Origin: JAXLQL01 sp046331625
Lineage (GTDB): Bacteria > Acidobacteriota > Terriglobia > Bryobacterales > Bryobacteraceae
Assembly (NCBI GenBank): GCA_046331625.1
Contig: JAXLQL010000017.1
Coordinates: 122,010 to 186,009 of the forward strand
DNA length: 64,000 nt
Reading direction: 5' to 3'
In this document: piece by piece, positions 8,782-17,660 of the stretch
How positions within the stretch are numbered: the stretch's first letter is position 1
How the letters are laid out: each line of letters opens with the position of its first letter
Position numbers and translations under genes: made by a program
Notes under the pieces: generated by a model
The model's input: the letters and a program-made list of their open reading frames with translations, nothing else
Databases searched by the model: none
What the model was told of the DNA's origin: nothing

Positions 8782-9653
8782 CCGCCGGCTCCCGCTGACT
8801 TACAACGCTCTCCGCCCCCGGATCTGGCGAACTGTCTGCGAATTTTTCCAGCTATTCTATCCCACCACATCGTAATTTCGGCCGGGCGAGCCTGCGTTTT
8901 GTAGTACTCCTCGAGCTTCGTGGCGCCGAAGGACCGTTCTTCGTTGGCCAAGCCAGGATAATCCTGCAAGCGCTCCTTCGCCCGCTTCAGGACCACCTGA
9001 AGGTCATCCTCGAAAGAGTCGAAATCCTGCCGGAGTGCGCTGGCGATCCAGAGGCCGCGCAGATGGTCGCGAACGTGATCGGAGATTGCGCGCAGTGGGT
9101 CTTGGGACCGCTCATCCGCCACTTCTCCGGGAAAGTACTGAACCAGGTTCACCAGCAGAAAGCAGAGCACCCGATGAGGCAGGTCCTTGCAATGCAGCGC
9201 CAGGCGGACGATCTCGATGGCCATGACTTGGTCGTTGAGATCGTCCGCCATCGTTCGTTTTCTAGTGGAGTTGGGGATTTCCACCTCCCGGAGCGGTTCC
9301 CCCGATGCCGCCTGTACTTCGGGCTGGACAGTGTGGCGGCGATACGCGGAGCGAACATCATCGAGGGCTAAGCGCTTTACTACTTTGAGCAGCCACGGGC
9401 GGGGCCCGGTGGTCACCCTGCCGGCGCGGACATTGACGCAAAACCGCAGGTAGGCCTTCGAGACTATGTCTTCGGCGTCCTGCTCGTGACGCACGATTCG
9501 CCGGGCTTCCGCCAGCATCGCCTGCCGGTGCCTGTCGCACAGTTCTTGAAACGCGCAGGGATCGCCCTCCCGCGCCAAAGCCAGCAACTCCACGTCCGGT
9601 AGTTGCGCCGCCGCCACGCAGTCGCCTTGTTCGGCGCTGCCACCGTTTTCCAT
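8778..9653 (-). CDS. ECF-sigma-like protein with region 2 but no recognisable region 4
   Basis: I start it at MENGGSAEQGD, which has GGAG upstream; a longer frame reaches 9788 without support. It has 291 residues. Sigma region 2 is clear (HEQDAEDIVSKAYLRF, then PRPWLLKVVKRLALDDVR). Where an ECF factor would carry the region 4 helix-turn-helix, this protein has a helical domain (MAIEIVRLALHCKDLPHRVL) and a long tail. A similar segment (LVRLALDAAEDRVHLAVCYL) follows region 2 in the protein at 34526. It may therefore bind RNA polymerase without normal -35 reading, or may have become a signalling partner. It overlaps the zinc-finger gene by ATGA. Confidence 0.65.
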   Translation of the reverse strand: MENGGSAEQGDCVAAAQLPDVELLALAREGDPCAFQELCDRHRQAMLAEARRIVRHEQDAEDIVSKAYLRFCVNVRAGRVTTGPRPWLLKVVKRLALDDVRSAYRRHTVQPEVQAASGEPLREVEIPNSTRKRTMADDLNDQVMAIEIVRLALHCKDLPHRVLCFLLVNLVQYFPGEVADERSQDPLRAISDHVRDHLRGLWIASALRQDFDSFEDDLQVVLKRAKERLQDYPGLANEERSFGATKLEEYYKTQARPAEITMWWDRIAGKIRRQFARSGGGERCKSAGAGG

Positions 9654-9790
9654 CGCTTTTCGTTCTCCGAAAATTCTCTGGCCGTTCCCACCAGATTTAG
9701 ACCCGAGCGCCGTTTCCCAGGCAGAGGGCGATGTAGCCGGGCTCGCACCCCGGCTAATCGGACCTACTACCGAACGGAAGGAGCGCACGC

Positions 9791-9841
9791 ATGTTCGAGT
9801 TGCTCGCGTACCTCTACAGCGTCATCATCATCCAGAACTGA
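9791..9841 (+). CDS. Possible 16-residue hydrophobic peptide
   Basis: A strong ribosome site (AAGGAG) lies a few bases before ATG, and the 16-codon frame MFELLAYLYSVIIIQN ends in TGA. A GC-rich hairpin follows at 9865-9887. It is divergent from the sigma-like gene and lies inside an otherwise unexplained 240-bp gap. A frame this short can occur by chance, so the call rests on the ribosome site plus hairpin. Confidence 0.3.
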   Translation: MFELLAYLYSVIIIQN

Positions 9842-9864
9842 CGTTCTGATGATGCAATCGTTCC

Positions 9865-9887
9865 GGGGCCGTCTCGCCAACGGCCCC
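9865..9887 (+). terminator. GC-rich hairpin, possible terminator without a U-tract
   Basis: GGGGCCGT and ACGGCCCC form a perfect 8-bp stem with a 7-base loop. No T-run follows on either strand, so an intrinsic terminator is only possible. It sits just after the stop of the minus-strand gene at 9895 and also downstream of the tiny plus-strand frame at 9791. Confidence 0.4.
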
Positions 9888-9894
9888 CGACCTC

Positions 9895-10674
9895 TCAATC
9901 TACACGGAACTGATACGTAGCGGCGGGTTGCCCACCAGCCATCAGCCGCAGCACGTAGTCTCCACGAACCAGAACGCGCGCCGGGACCTCGACGATCACC
10001 ATTCCGCCGGGGCCACCCTGGCGCGCTTCTGCCTTCAATTCCTCTTCCGGCCCCGCCTCCACTCTTCCCAACCTCGCCTCCAACTGCCCGTGTGTCTCAG
10101 CCAAGGGCGGCGCCAATTCGATTCGCACGGAGCCCGCAGTTCCTGGAGCCGGCAAGACCACGTTTCCGCCGCCGGATGACCGGGTGGCACTCAGCGGCAG
10201 ACGAAGGGTCGCCGCGGGGTTCGCGACGGTTGTCACCGCTCCTTCCCTGACGGGTTTCTGGTTCACCCAGACAATCAGCCCGCCGGCCGCAACCATCGCC
10301 AGGGCCGCGAACGTGAACCGGAACCGTCCGAACAAGCCGAGCCATTCGAGCGTGCCTCGCTTCTCGCCACGCTCGCCCATTGGTGGCGGCACTCGGCGCT
10401 CTTCGTTGGCCGCTGCCTGCACTAGGGCTCGCATTTGCGCCACGCGCTCTGCCCGAGGCTCCGCGGCGCAATAGGCCGCCTCGAACCGGGAGCGGTCCTT
10501 ACTGTCGAGCCGTTCCTGCAAGTAGTCTAGGATCAACTCGTCTTCCAATGCTTCGATGTTCTCCAGCAACTCGGAATCGTCGAGCGCTGCTTTTTCGATA
10601 CCCTCTCGTTCCGTCTCTGGTAATACTCCCAGGAGGAAATGTCTCAGCGTTTCATCGCTATAATGTAAAGGCAT
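9895..10674 (-). CDS. Membrane-anchored anti-sigma-like protein
   Basis: A 259-residue protein. The N-terminal 95 residues are helical (YSDETLRHFLLGVLPETERE, LEDELILDYLQERL), a layout common in acidobacterial anti-sigma-like proteins that lack zinc ligands. One membrane segment (FTFAALAMVAAGGLIVWV, about 119-137) follows. The remainder is a beta-rich domain outside the cytoplasm, ending in GDYVLRLMAGGQPAATYQFR. It lies about 90 bp downstream of the sigma-like gene at 10768-11277 on the same strand, so that gene is its likely partner. Regulation of the sigma factor by membrane sequestration is inferred. Confidence 0.6.
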   Translation of the reverse strand: MPLHYSDETLRHFLLGVLPETEREGIEKAALDDSELLENIEALEDELILDYLQERLDSKDRSRFEAAYCAAEPRAERVAQMRALVQAAANEERRVPPPMGERGEKRGTLEWLGLFGRFRFTFAALAMVAAGGLIVWVNQKPVREGAVTTVANPAATLRLPLSATRSSGGGNVVLPAPGTAGSVRIELAPPLAETHGQLEARLGRVEAGPEEELKAEARQGGPGGMVIVEVPARVLVRGDYVLRLMAGGQPAATYQFRVD

Positions 10675-10767
10675 TTTTACAGTCTATTGCCTCTCTCCTC
10701 CAAGATTTCTCCCCGCCGGACCGTCCCGGCGCTTGTCTGGAGTCTAATGAGGACCTGCATCGATTCG

Positions 10768-11277
10768 TTACCCGGCGCCTGCTTTTTTTTCCCGCTTGGC
10801 GCTCATGTTGAGCTTTTTGCGGATCCGGAAAATCTTGATTCGAAGAGCCTGAGGCGACTCTCCCGGGCCGGAACGCCGCCCGTTGACGTAGTCGAGCAGC
10901 GCCTGGCGGTCACTTCTGTCGAGCATAGCGAGGTACTCGCGGATCAGCACCGCCAGTTCGGCGGAATCGGCCCGGGGGGGGAATCGCCCCATCCGCTCCA
11001 AGTCCTCGATCGGAATCGGTTTCCTTGCTTTGCGAGTCTCCTGGAGGATTTTTCGCGCGAATCCATAGAGGAACCCCCCGATCCCGTCGGCCCAAATGGT
11101 ACTTCCTCCGCGCAGTTTTTCGATGCCGCGCAGGAACACGGTCTGAGCCAGATCCTCGGGGTCGTCGCATCCACGCCACTCGAAGTACCGGCAAAAGTAC
11201 CTGAACAGATACTCATATCGCTCTTCCGCCTTGGCCGGGTCGCCATCGCCCAGTATTCTCAGAAGGTCGTCGTCCAC
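10768..11277 (-). CDS. ECF-type sigma factor (short)
   Basis: A 169-residue protein with a GTG start directly after the TAG of the CHAT gene. Region 2 is visible (CDDPEDLAQTVFLRGIEKL, then GFLYGFARKILQETRK). The C-terminal part has a region-4-like segment (LDRSDRQALLDYV, then SPQALRIKIFRIRKKL), so unlike its two relatives in this block it probably can read a promoter. It is sandwiched between the CHAT protease gene and the membrane anti-sigma-like gene. Its target promoters cannot be seen here; self-regulation of the cluster is a reasonable guess. Confidence 0.7.
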   Translation of the reverse strand: MDDDLLRILGDGDPAKAEERYEYLFRYFCRYFEWRGCDDPEDLAQTVFLRGIEKLRGGSTIWADGIGGFLYGFARKILQETRKARKPIPIEDLERMGRFPPRADSAELAVLIREYLAMLDRSDRQALLDYVNGRRSGPGESPQALRIKIFRIRKKLNMSAKREKKAGAG

Positions 11278-14247
11278 CTATTTCCAGGTCCCCATTATGA
11301 TCCATCCAGCCCAGTAGTAGGGATGCGTCCACCGCGCATTGCCCTTGACTCGCTCTTGAGCCCGCCGCAGGCTTTCGGCGGGTTGAAACGGATGACGCGT
11401 GGCCAAGTCCCGGTAGAATTCGCGCATGAGAACCGAGGTCGATTCGTCATCGACCCTCCACGTACTCATGACTACGGCGCGGGCACCCGCCTCGAGAAAG
11501 CCGCGGGCAAGACTGAGCGGCCCCTCGCCGTTGACATGTTTGCCTAGTCCTGTTTCGCAGGCTGATAATGTTACCACATCGGCGTCGAGGCTCAGCCGGA
11601 CGATCTCGTGCAGCCGCAGGTACCCGTTCGTGGCTTGGCCGGCCCGGTTGCGCAACGACAGCACCAGGGCCGACAGCTCCGGATTCCATTCATCGGCGAC
11701 CGCATGAGTGGCGGCGTGAATGAAGCGGTATCGAGCCAACTCTCCTGAATCGAATTTCTCGCGGGACGCTTCGAAATCGAGAGCGACCGAAGACTCTCCG
11801 GCGGGAAAAGCGCTCCGGATCGCGGCGGCCTCGCCCCGGGCGAACCCAAGCCTTCCGAACGGACCGCTTTTGCCGGGAACGGACCGCGGACCCAGCCTGG
11901 TATCCGCCAAGTCGAACACGGGGTCGGCAATAATCGCGACTTGTTTCCGGGCCACCGCCGGTCTCGAAGGCGAGCGGCCGTGCGTCCAAATCGGTAGCAC
12001 CGAGGCTGAAGGCGCCATGAGGATTTCGAAAGAACTCAGGAGCGGATCGCCGTTCCGGAGAGGCAGGGCTCCGAAGGGCGCCCGGTGCAGGGCGCCGTCA
12101 GGACAAATCACGATCCGGCGCGCGTTTGCCGGTATCACGGGCCAAAGTACGAGTTGCGCGAGTTCTCGCAGCGGGCCGGTTCCGGCGTTCGGGCCAGGGG
12201 AACTGGCAAACGTCTGGGCGCGGCGGACAGCCGCTTCGATTGCGTTCCGGGGCGGCAATCTCCGCGATACGATCGCGCCGCTGGTCACCAGCCACGCCCA
12301 ACTGGCTTCGTCACCCAGCAGGTAGTGCACCAACGCCGTCTCGTGATCGGCAACCACGGACCGGATTTCCCGCGCCGTCAGAACCCGTCGTGCCGCGGCG
12401 GCTCCCTGGCTGGCGGCCAGTGCGGCGGACTCTGACTCGCTGTACTCGGACAAGAGAGCGTCCAACCGGCTTCGAATCCGGTCCGCCTCGGGGCCTGGCG
12501 GCGCCTCGACGAGCCTGTTGGACCACAACGCCAGTGCCTGCCCGCTGCGGCGCAGGTCCGGGCTGGTGGCACGCGCCGGAGCCAACAGCGTATCCAGCAG
12601 CGCTCGGCCTTTCGCCCTTTCCGCGATCTCGAGCGCCTCTTCGTCGTGGCCGCCGCCGGGCTCCCGGGCGTGCATCCTCATCAGGAGTCCGGCGGCGAAG
12701 GCATAGTATCTGTGACGAGCCCCGAGGTATGTCATGCGATCCCGCGGGCTTGCCGTGTCTGACCGTATGGCTTCCACCTCGGTCAGCGTTTCCCGGATCC
12801 GGTCCCGGGCGGCGGCAACCGAACCATGCCCCTCCTCTACGCGTGCCAGAAGATACGCTGTTTCCGCGGCGGCATCGTGCATCTCGAGCCGCCGCCGGAT
12901 TTCGAGCGATTCTCCCAGGGCGCGCGCTCCTTCCTCCCATTCGCCTCGGCGCAAGTGCATCTCGCCCAGGTGGTGTAAGGCGGCCGAACGTCCAGCCCCG
13001 GATCCCAGAGAGCGATAACCACAAAGCGCTTCCTCGAACGCCATGCGGGCGTCAGCGTGAGAGCCGGCTCTCGACAAGATTCGGCCCTCGAGCAACAAAG
13101 CATCCGATAGAGTCCGGCCATCCTTGGCGTTTCGAGCCAGCGGCAGTGCGGCGTCCAGACTCCTCCGCGCGGCGGCTGGGGCTCCGCGGTCGAATTGGAT
13201 TTCCGCGATCCGCAGCATCGTGCGGCTCGCCGAACCCGAGTCTCGAATTCGGAGGAATGTCACAAGCGCCGATTGAAGAGTCGCCATGGCTCGTACCTCG
13301 TCTCCCAGTGCATGATAAACGGATCCGAGATTGTGGCGAATCAACCCTTCCGCCCGCGCCTCGCCGACCTGGCTGGCCATCGCGAGCGCCGCCCGATAAT
13401 TGTTTCGAGCCAACTGATATGATCCGATCTCTCCGTGCCAGGCGGCTAGATTATTGAGAGCCACTGACTCGCCCCGGCGGTGTCCGACCTTGGCGAATGC
13501 CTCGCGCCCCTTCCCGATTTCGCGGATCGCGCCCTGGAAATCTCCCAATCGCCAAAGGGCTGCCCCGAGGTTGCTGTGGCTTTCGGCGAGTATCCACTCC
13601 GCGCCTGTGCTCTGTAAGCCCGGCAACGCCTGCTCGAAGAGCTTGACCGCTCTTTCGAGGTCTCCGGCGAAGTAGCAATATGTTCCCAGTTCGACCGCGG
13701 CAACCGCGGCCGCTTCGGTGTCGCCGGCCCGGAGCGACGCTTCGCGAGCTGATTGGATGAGGGCCATCGCTCTCGACAGCGAGTCCGCGTCGCCGGGTTT
13801 GAACGCCGATCTTGCCGAACTCGCCGCCTCCTGTGCGGCCTGCCGGTCAGGGTCGGACACCACGGCCTGTCTCGGCGGCCCGATCGAGAGTGTGAATTGG
13901 CTCGCGAGCGTCCGCTCCTCTACGGGCACGGCCTCGAGCCGGTACTCCCCTTGGAGCGGAGCAACCAGGACCGAGGGCTCCGGGCCCGTCTCCCGCAGGT
14001 TCACGTCGACCTTCCGGCCGTCCGGGTGAATCAGGGTCAACTTCAGATCCCGGTCGAACTGATTCAGGACCAGATCCACTGCCTGCCCTGGCTCGAGCCG
14101 CACCGATCCCGCCGCAACGGCCGCGGCGCCGATCGAGCGTTTGATGGAAACCGGACCCAGTTGAGCGGATCCCGCGGTTGCGAGCGCCTGCATCAGAGCC
14201 AACGTGGCTCCGATCCAGCTATCCCGCAACTTCGCCTTCGACTCCAT
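11278..14247 (-). CDS. Secreted or membrane-linked TPR-CHAT protease
   Basis: A 989-residue protein. The N-terminus has a hydrophobic leader (ATLALMQALATAGSAQ), then a beta domain (VRLEPGQAVDLVLNQFDRDL), then about ten TPR units spanning residues 150-500. A C-terminal CHAT domain, the caspase-related protease fold, follows. The catalytic pair is visible as ATHA (His848) and SACETG (Cys897), with the usual GEGPLSLARGFLEAGA and YYWAGWIIMG blocks. TPR-CHAT proteins serve as effectors or processing proteases in bacterial immunity and signalling. The gene overlaps the kinase gene by 29 bp and is followed without a gap by the sigma factor. Export of a CHAT protein is unusual; a start at Met19 would shorten the leader. 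Confidence 0.85.
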   Translation of the reverse strand: MESKAKLRDSWIGATLALMQALATAGSAQLGPVSIKRSIGAAAVAAGSVRLEPGQAVDLVLNQFDRDLKLTLIHPDGRKVDVNLRETGPEPSVLVAPLQGEYRLEAVPVEERTLASQFTLSIGPPRQAVVSDPDRQAAQEAASSARSAFKPGDADSLSRAMALIQSAREASLRAGDTEAAAVAAVELGTYCYFAGDLERAVKLFEQALPGLQSTGAEWILAESHSNLGAALWRLGDFQGAIREIGKGREAFAKVGHRRGESVALNNLAAWHGEIGSYQLARNNYRAALAMASQVGEARAEGLIRHNLGSVYHALGDEVRAMATLQSALVTFLRIRDSGSASRTMLRIAEIQFDRGAPAAARRSLDAALPLARNAKDGRTLSDALLLEGRILSRAGSHADARMAFEEALCGYRSLGSGAGRSAALHHLGEMHLRRGEWEEGARALGESLEIRRRLEMHDAAAETAYLLARVEEGHGSVAAARDRIRETLTEVEAIRSDTASPRDRMTYLGARHRYYAFAAGLLMRMHAREPGGGHDEEALEIAERAKGRALLDTLLAPARATSPDLRRSGQALALWSNRLVEAPPGPEADRIRSRLDALLSEYSESESAALAASQGAAAARRVLTAREIRSVVADHETALVHYLLGDEASWAWLVTSGAIVSRRLPPRNAIEAAVRRAQTFASSPGPNAGTGPLRELAQLVLWPVIPANARRIVICPDGALHRAPFGALPLRNGDPLLSSFEILMAPSASVLPIWTHGRSPSRPAVARKQVAIIADPVFDLADTRLGPRSVPGKSGPFGRLGFARGEAAAIRSAFPAGESSVALDFEASREKFDSGELARYRFIHAATHAVADEWNPELSALVLSLRNRAGQATNGYLRLHEIVRLSLDADVVTLSACETGLGKHVNGEGPLSLARGFLEAGARAVVMSTWRVDDESTSVLMREFYRDLATRHPFQPAESLRRAQERVKGNARWTHPYYWAGWIIMGTWK

Positions 14248-15568
14248 GGAAATTCAATCTGAGTCCCTTGACCAGCCGGACCGTGTGTTCCGGTAAGACT
14301 GGCCTCCGGATCCCATCGAGCACCGACACCCATGTTTTGCTCGACAGGTTCTTCAACCCGTACTTTTCAGGTTCTCCCTCTTTCTGAGTAACGGCAGCTT
14401 CAGGGGCGCCGAAATCGTAATCGGCGCCGCGTTGGAGATGGTGGGGAAACAACTGGGTCCCCGGATTCAGAACCACCCGCCGGTCGTAGTCCGGATGCCG
14501 GACTCGAAGCCAAAATGGGTATCCAATTCTTTTATCACATCTCCAACAAGCCTTGCCGCCTTTCCACGAGGCGGCGTCGGGGTCGAACACGTTTTCCCTG
14601 CGGCACTTATGGTCAGCGCAGTCGACGATCAAATCTCGCAGTTGGATCATGTCGCGGCGCCAGTAGGTGGTTGGCACGCGGCCGTTCACCGGATCGCGGA
14701 TTCCCTCGGTAAACGCCCTGGTGAAGCGGGCGCGAACCAGTTCCGGATACATCCACCAGAAGGTGTGCGCATTCGGCTGATGCACCGGATCAGGACGGTT
14801 GGTTTGGTTGACGGGGTCGAAGATGAAGACAGGTTTCTCCCCGTACAAAGCCCGGTCGGTCTCTTCCGTCGGCGCCGGAATCTGCAACTCCAGCCCGCCT
14901 TCGAGCGGGTGATGATTCATCAGGACATAGAACAGCAGAACCGCCAGGGAATAAAGATCGGTGTCGGCCGACGGACGGGCGTTGCCCAGGATGAGTTCGG
15001 GCGCTATGAACTTCGGGGTTCCCGAGATCTTGATACCCGCGGCGTCCTTGGCCGCGATGTTGTCGCAGTCGGCAACTAGAAGGTCCTGGGTGGTGGCGTT
15101 GAAGCAGACATTGTCCAGCGAAATGTCGCGGTAACACAACCCGTGCGAATGCAGGAGCTGGAACTGGTCCGCCAACTGATATCCGAGCCCGGCCAAGGCG
15201 CGGAATCCGATGCGCTGGCCGCCGCCCAGGTCCCGGTCCACCAGCCGGTGCAAACCGCGGAAAGCCGGATCGCGGAGGCGCATCGCGAAACCGAATTCCG
15301 CCTGTCCCGGAATGCCCACCAGGTGAAGCGGCCAGAGGAACTTGCCGCCCTTCGGTTCGCCGATATCGATCAGGTGCTCGAGGACCTTCCGTTGCCAATG
15401 CGTTGCGTGCGAAGGCTTGTACCACTTGACGGCCACTTGGCTCGAACCGAGCCGGGCCCGATACACTTCGCCCTGCTTGCCGTCGCCCAGGAACTCGGCG
15501 ATCTGACACGGGATGCCGGCCGCTGTCTGAAGCCGCACTCCCGGCTGTAAGATTCCCCATCCGCTCAT
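14219..15568 (-). CDS. Serine/threonine protein kinase of the TerY-P type triad
   Basis: A 449-residue kinase. The glycine loop is FLGDGKQGEVYRA (about 27-38), the ATP lysine is Lys48 in VAVKWY, the catalytic loop is YRDISLDN (Asp148, Asn153), and the metal motif is DCD (Asp167) instead of DFG. An APE-like segment (PKFIAPELIL) closes the kinase core. Beyond residue 300 there is a Cys-bearing insert (CADHKC, CWRCD), possibly a zinc ribbon, then a small beta domain with NLSSKTW. Kinase plus PP2C plus VWA in one operon is the triad described for TerY-linked phospho-signalling. No TerD or TerC gene is in the window. It overlaps the PP2C gene by ATGA. Confidence 0.85.
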   Translation of the reverse strand: MSGWGILQPGVRLQTAAGIPCQIAEFLGDGKQGEVYRARLGSSQVAVKWYKPSHATHWQRKVLEHLIDIGEPKGGKFLWPLHLVGIPGQAEFGFAMRLRDPAFRGLHRLVDRDLGGGQRIGFRALAGLGYQLADQFQLLHSHGLCYRDISLDNVCFNATTQDLLVADCDNIAAKDAAGIKISGTPKFIAPELILGNARPSADTDLYSLAVLLFYVLMNHHPLEGGLELQIPAPTEETDRALYGEKPVFIFDPVNQTNRPDPVHQPNAHTFWWMYPELVRARFTRAFTEGIRDPVNGRVPTTYWRRDMIQLRDLIVDCADHKCRRENVFDPDAASWKGGKACWRCDKRIGYPFWLRVRHPDYDRRVVLNPGTQLFPHHLQRGADYDFGAPEAAVTQKEGEPEKYGLKNLSSKTWVSVLDGIRRPVLPEHTVRLVKGLRLNFHGVEGEVAG

Positions 15569-16341
15569 CGCTCCGCAGCCTCCCTGAATTCGCGAAACAT
15601 CAGGCCCACGCTGATATCGTCTCCGCTACCATGCTCGGAAATGTAACCAAGCCAGGAGGCCAGGTGGGCGTTCACTTGCGCCACCCCGCCGGGCTGGCGC
15701 AACCGGTCGAGTAGGTCCCTCCCGAACAAGAAGAAGCCGTCGTCGGTCGAATAGGACTTCGAAAGCCCATCGGTGGCAAGCAGGATCATCTGAGGCGGCT
15801 CCTCCCACGTCTCGGCTTCCACTCTCGTCAGACTGGCCGCATCCGGTTCGCAAAGCGAGTGAGTCTGCTCTCCGGGCAGGTCCAGGGGCTCCTGAAAGCG
15901 CCGGATTTCACCGGAACGCGCGAAGATCAGGATGTCGCCGTCGCCCAGTTGGAGGAACAGGCCGTGCCGCTGCGTTGCCGCTACGCCGAGGCAGGTGCAA
16001 CCATAAGCACGGATCGGGTCGCCGGCAGCCAACGGGCTTTCGCTCACGTCAGCGAACACCAGTTTGCGCCAACTGGCCGCTAACCGGGTGGCCAGATCCC
16101 CGGCGGTACTGCTGGCGCCGGGCATCGCGGCGGCGAGGTAGCCGAGCGTTACCCGGACCGCAAACCGCGCGCCCGCGGCGCTGCGGATGTGCGGTGCGCC
16201 ACCGTGCCCATCGGAAAGCGCGACACAGCCCGGGCCCGTTCCGATCGCATCCTGGTTCTCGGCGATCTCCCGGCGCCGGCGTGACGCGCCAGCCACCGAG
16301 GCTGTGATCGTTCTCCATGGAGCCCACACGTTGGTTTCCAT
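15565..16341 (-). CDS. PP2C-family protein phosphatase
   Basis: A 258-residue phosphatase. The metal-binding motifs are all present: the N-terminal ENQD, LSDGHGG, LGDGD, LLATDGLSKS and GSGDDISVG. It should reverse phosphorylation by the adjacent kinase, probably on the VWA protein or on FHA-free partners in the cluster. The stop overlaps the kinase start (ATGA), and only three bases separate it from the VWA gene. It has no membrane segment or extra domain. The length is normal for a stand-alone PP2C domain. Confidence 0.9.
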   Translation of the reverse strand: METNVWAPWRTITASVAGASRRRREIAENQDAIGTGPGCVALSDGHGGAPHIRSAAGARFAVRVTLGYLAAAMPGASSTAGDLATRLAASWRKLVFADVSESPLAAGDPIRAYGCTCLGVAATQRHGLFLQLGDGDILIFARSGEIRRFQEPLDLPGEQTHSLCEPDAASLTRVEAETWEEPPQMILLATDGLSKSYSTDDGFFLFGRDLLDRLRQPGGVAQVNAHLASWLGYISEHGSGDDISVGLMFREFREAAER

Positions 16342-16344
16342 TCC

Positions 16345-17022
16345 CTACCAGATCTCCGGCCCGATCGATTCGCCTCCTGCGGGCGGATCCGAGAACGGGC
16401 GCTCCTCTCTCGTTCGCGATGCCGACGATTCTCTCACGGCGCTGGTCGAGGCCCACACGATATGCCTCGCCAACATCTCCGGGTTGCGGGCCGTCAGCAC
16501 GGGTATCGATTCGTCGCGAATGAATCTACGTAGAACCTCATGTTGCGCGTCCTTGCCGATTGCGATGGCGAGACGAACTGCCATGTTCCCCCATTTCTGG
16601 TCGAGGATGCGCTGCACGCCAGACTCCCAGTCGTCAGTAGGCATGCCGTCGGAGATGAGGATGACCACGGGCCGCAAGCCACGTGGGGGCAGGGGAGGAA
16701 CCTGAAGATGCATGGCCAGGTTGGTCAATGCCGCTCCGAGGGGAGTGGGCGCGCCCTGCTCGGCTTCCAGGTCTTTCCAGCGGAAGTCTTGAATCCTGAC
16801 GTGTTCCGACAGCCAGTCCACCTTTCTACCGAAGCCGATCACGCTGAGAAAGAGCGCCGCGTTGGCGTTCTTGGCTGCCACTTCCTTCGTTGGGCCGAGC
16901 GAGTCGCGCACCGAACGATTCAGCGAGTCGATCTTCTCGCCCCGCATGGAACCGGAGCAGTCGCAAAGTAGAAACATGTGAAGAGCCCGCTTGGCGACCG
17001 GTCCGCCGGGTAGTCCGTCCAT
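16345..17022 (-). CDS. TerY-like VWA protein
   Basis: A 225-residue VWA domain protein. The MIDAS metal site is complete: DCSGSM (Asp21, Ser23, Ser25), the Thr in APTPLGAAL and the Asp in ISDGMPTDDW. The TerY family is the VWA member of the kinase/PP2C/VWA triad, and this is the first gene of the minus-strand train. GGAGG lies five bases before the ATG. The last 30 residues (from STSAVRESS) are low in structure and rich in Ser, Arg and Glu, so they could be the phosphorylated tail. It is probably cytoplasmic. Confidence 0.85.
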   Translation of the reverse strand: MDGLPGGPVAKRALHMFLLCDCSGSMRGEKIDSLNRSVRDSLGPTKEVAAKNANAALFLSVIGFGRKVDWLSEHVRIQDFRWKDLEAEQGAPTPLGAALTNLAMHLQVPPLPPRGLRPVVILISDGMPTDDWESGVQRILDQKWGNMAVRLAIAIGKDAQHEVLRRFIRDESIPVLTARNPEMLARHIVWASTSAVRESSASRTREERPFSDPPAGGESIGPEIW

Positions 17023-17139
17023 TGTGCCTCCAACCTGTAAAGCTCAATAATGGATAACGGAGCACGATTGTTTTTCTGGCGCGAAGATTTTCCCGCCCAC
17101 ACCCGGCGGATCGAGCGCGCGGCTCCGTTGAAGGTTCCC
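17023..17139. promoter_or_regulatory. Divergent control region between the two gene trains
   Basis: Both long gene trains begin from this 117-bp gap, so it should hold two opposing promoters. The ribosome sites are clear (GGAGG for the VWA gene, GAAGG for the plus-strand gene). An AT-richer patch at 17038-17075 is the likely place for the -10 elements. I saw no strong -35/-10 pair or operator palindrome. Confidence 0.45.
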
Positions 17140-17625
17140 ATGGGCATTGGCTTCGTTTTGTTCGGCGTCCTGGCGGCGCAGCAGGCGGCGTCATCCGGCA
17201 TGCCTTGCCGGCTGTTCGTCCAATCGGCCCTGCGTGTTCCCAAGGCCGATCCGTCGATGAGCCCGGAGCAGGCGGCAGCCTCCAAGGCGAATGTCGAGCG
17301 GCTTCGTCTCCGGGCCCGGGAGATCGATGCGGCAATTCGAAAATCGCGCAAAGATATCGCCAGGAACTTGAAACTAGGGCGGTTGGAGGATGCCAGAAAC
17401 TCGCTGCCCGAGATCTCTGAGTGCGATCCGGGATTCAATACGGAACGCGAGGAAATTGAATCCAGGTGGAAGCAGTACAACCAACTCGTGTTCGAGGCGG
17501 ACGCGCTGGCGGCGGGAGGAGATTCGGCGGGAGCGTATCGAAAATACCTCGACGCCCGTAAGTTGAATTCCAATTCGTCTCTGCTGGCGGAAAAGCTGAA
17601 ACGAGTGGCCCCCCGCCGCCATTAG
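17140..17625 (+). CDS. Secreted helical protein, paralogue of the protein at 29079
   Basis: I start it at MGIGFVLFGVLAAQQAA, a signal peptide with GAAGG five bases upstream; a frame from 17050 would add 30 residues that spoil the leader. The mature part is helical and charged (SKANVERLRLRAREIDAAIR) with one Cys in SECDPGF. A TPR-like end follows (GGDSAGAYRKYLDARKLNSN). The second half aligns by eye with the protein at 29079-29693 (KCDPRLQRL and RFDKARALERYRSAASIDRQ). It heads the plus-strand train. Function unknown; a periplasmic structural part is possible. Confidence 0.55.
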   Translation: MGIGFVLFGVLAAQQAASSGMPCRLFVQSALRVPKADPSMSPEQAAASKANVERLRLRAREIDAAIRKSRKDIARNLKLGRLEDARNSLPEISECDPGFNTEREEIESRWKQYNQLVFEADALAAGGDSAGAYRKYLDARKLNSNSSLLAEKLKRVAPRRH

Positions 17626-17660
17626 AGCCTGAAGTCATCACACACTCTCAGGGGGACTCC

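Noticed and set aside
14219..17022. Tellurium-resistance operon
   Set aside because: Only the kinase/PP2C/VWA triad is present; no TerD, TerC or TerB-like gene was found.
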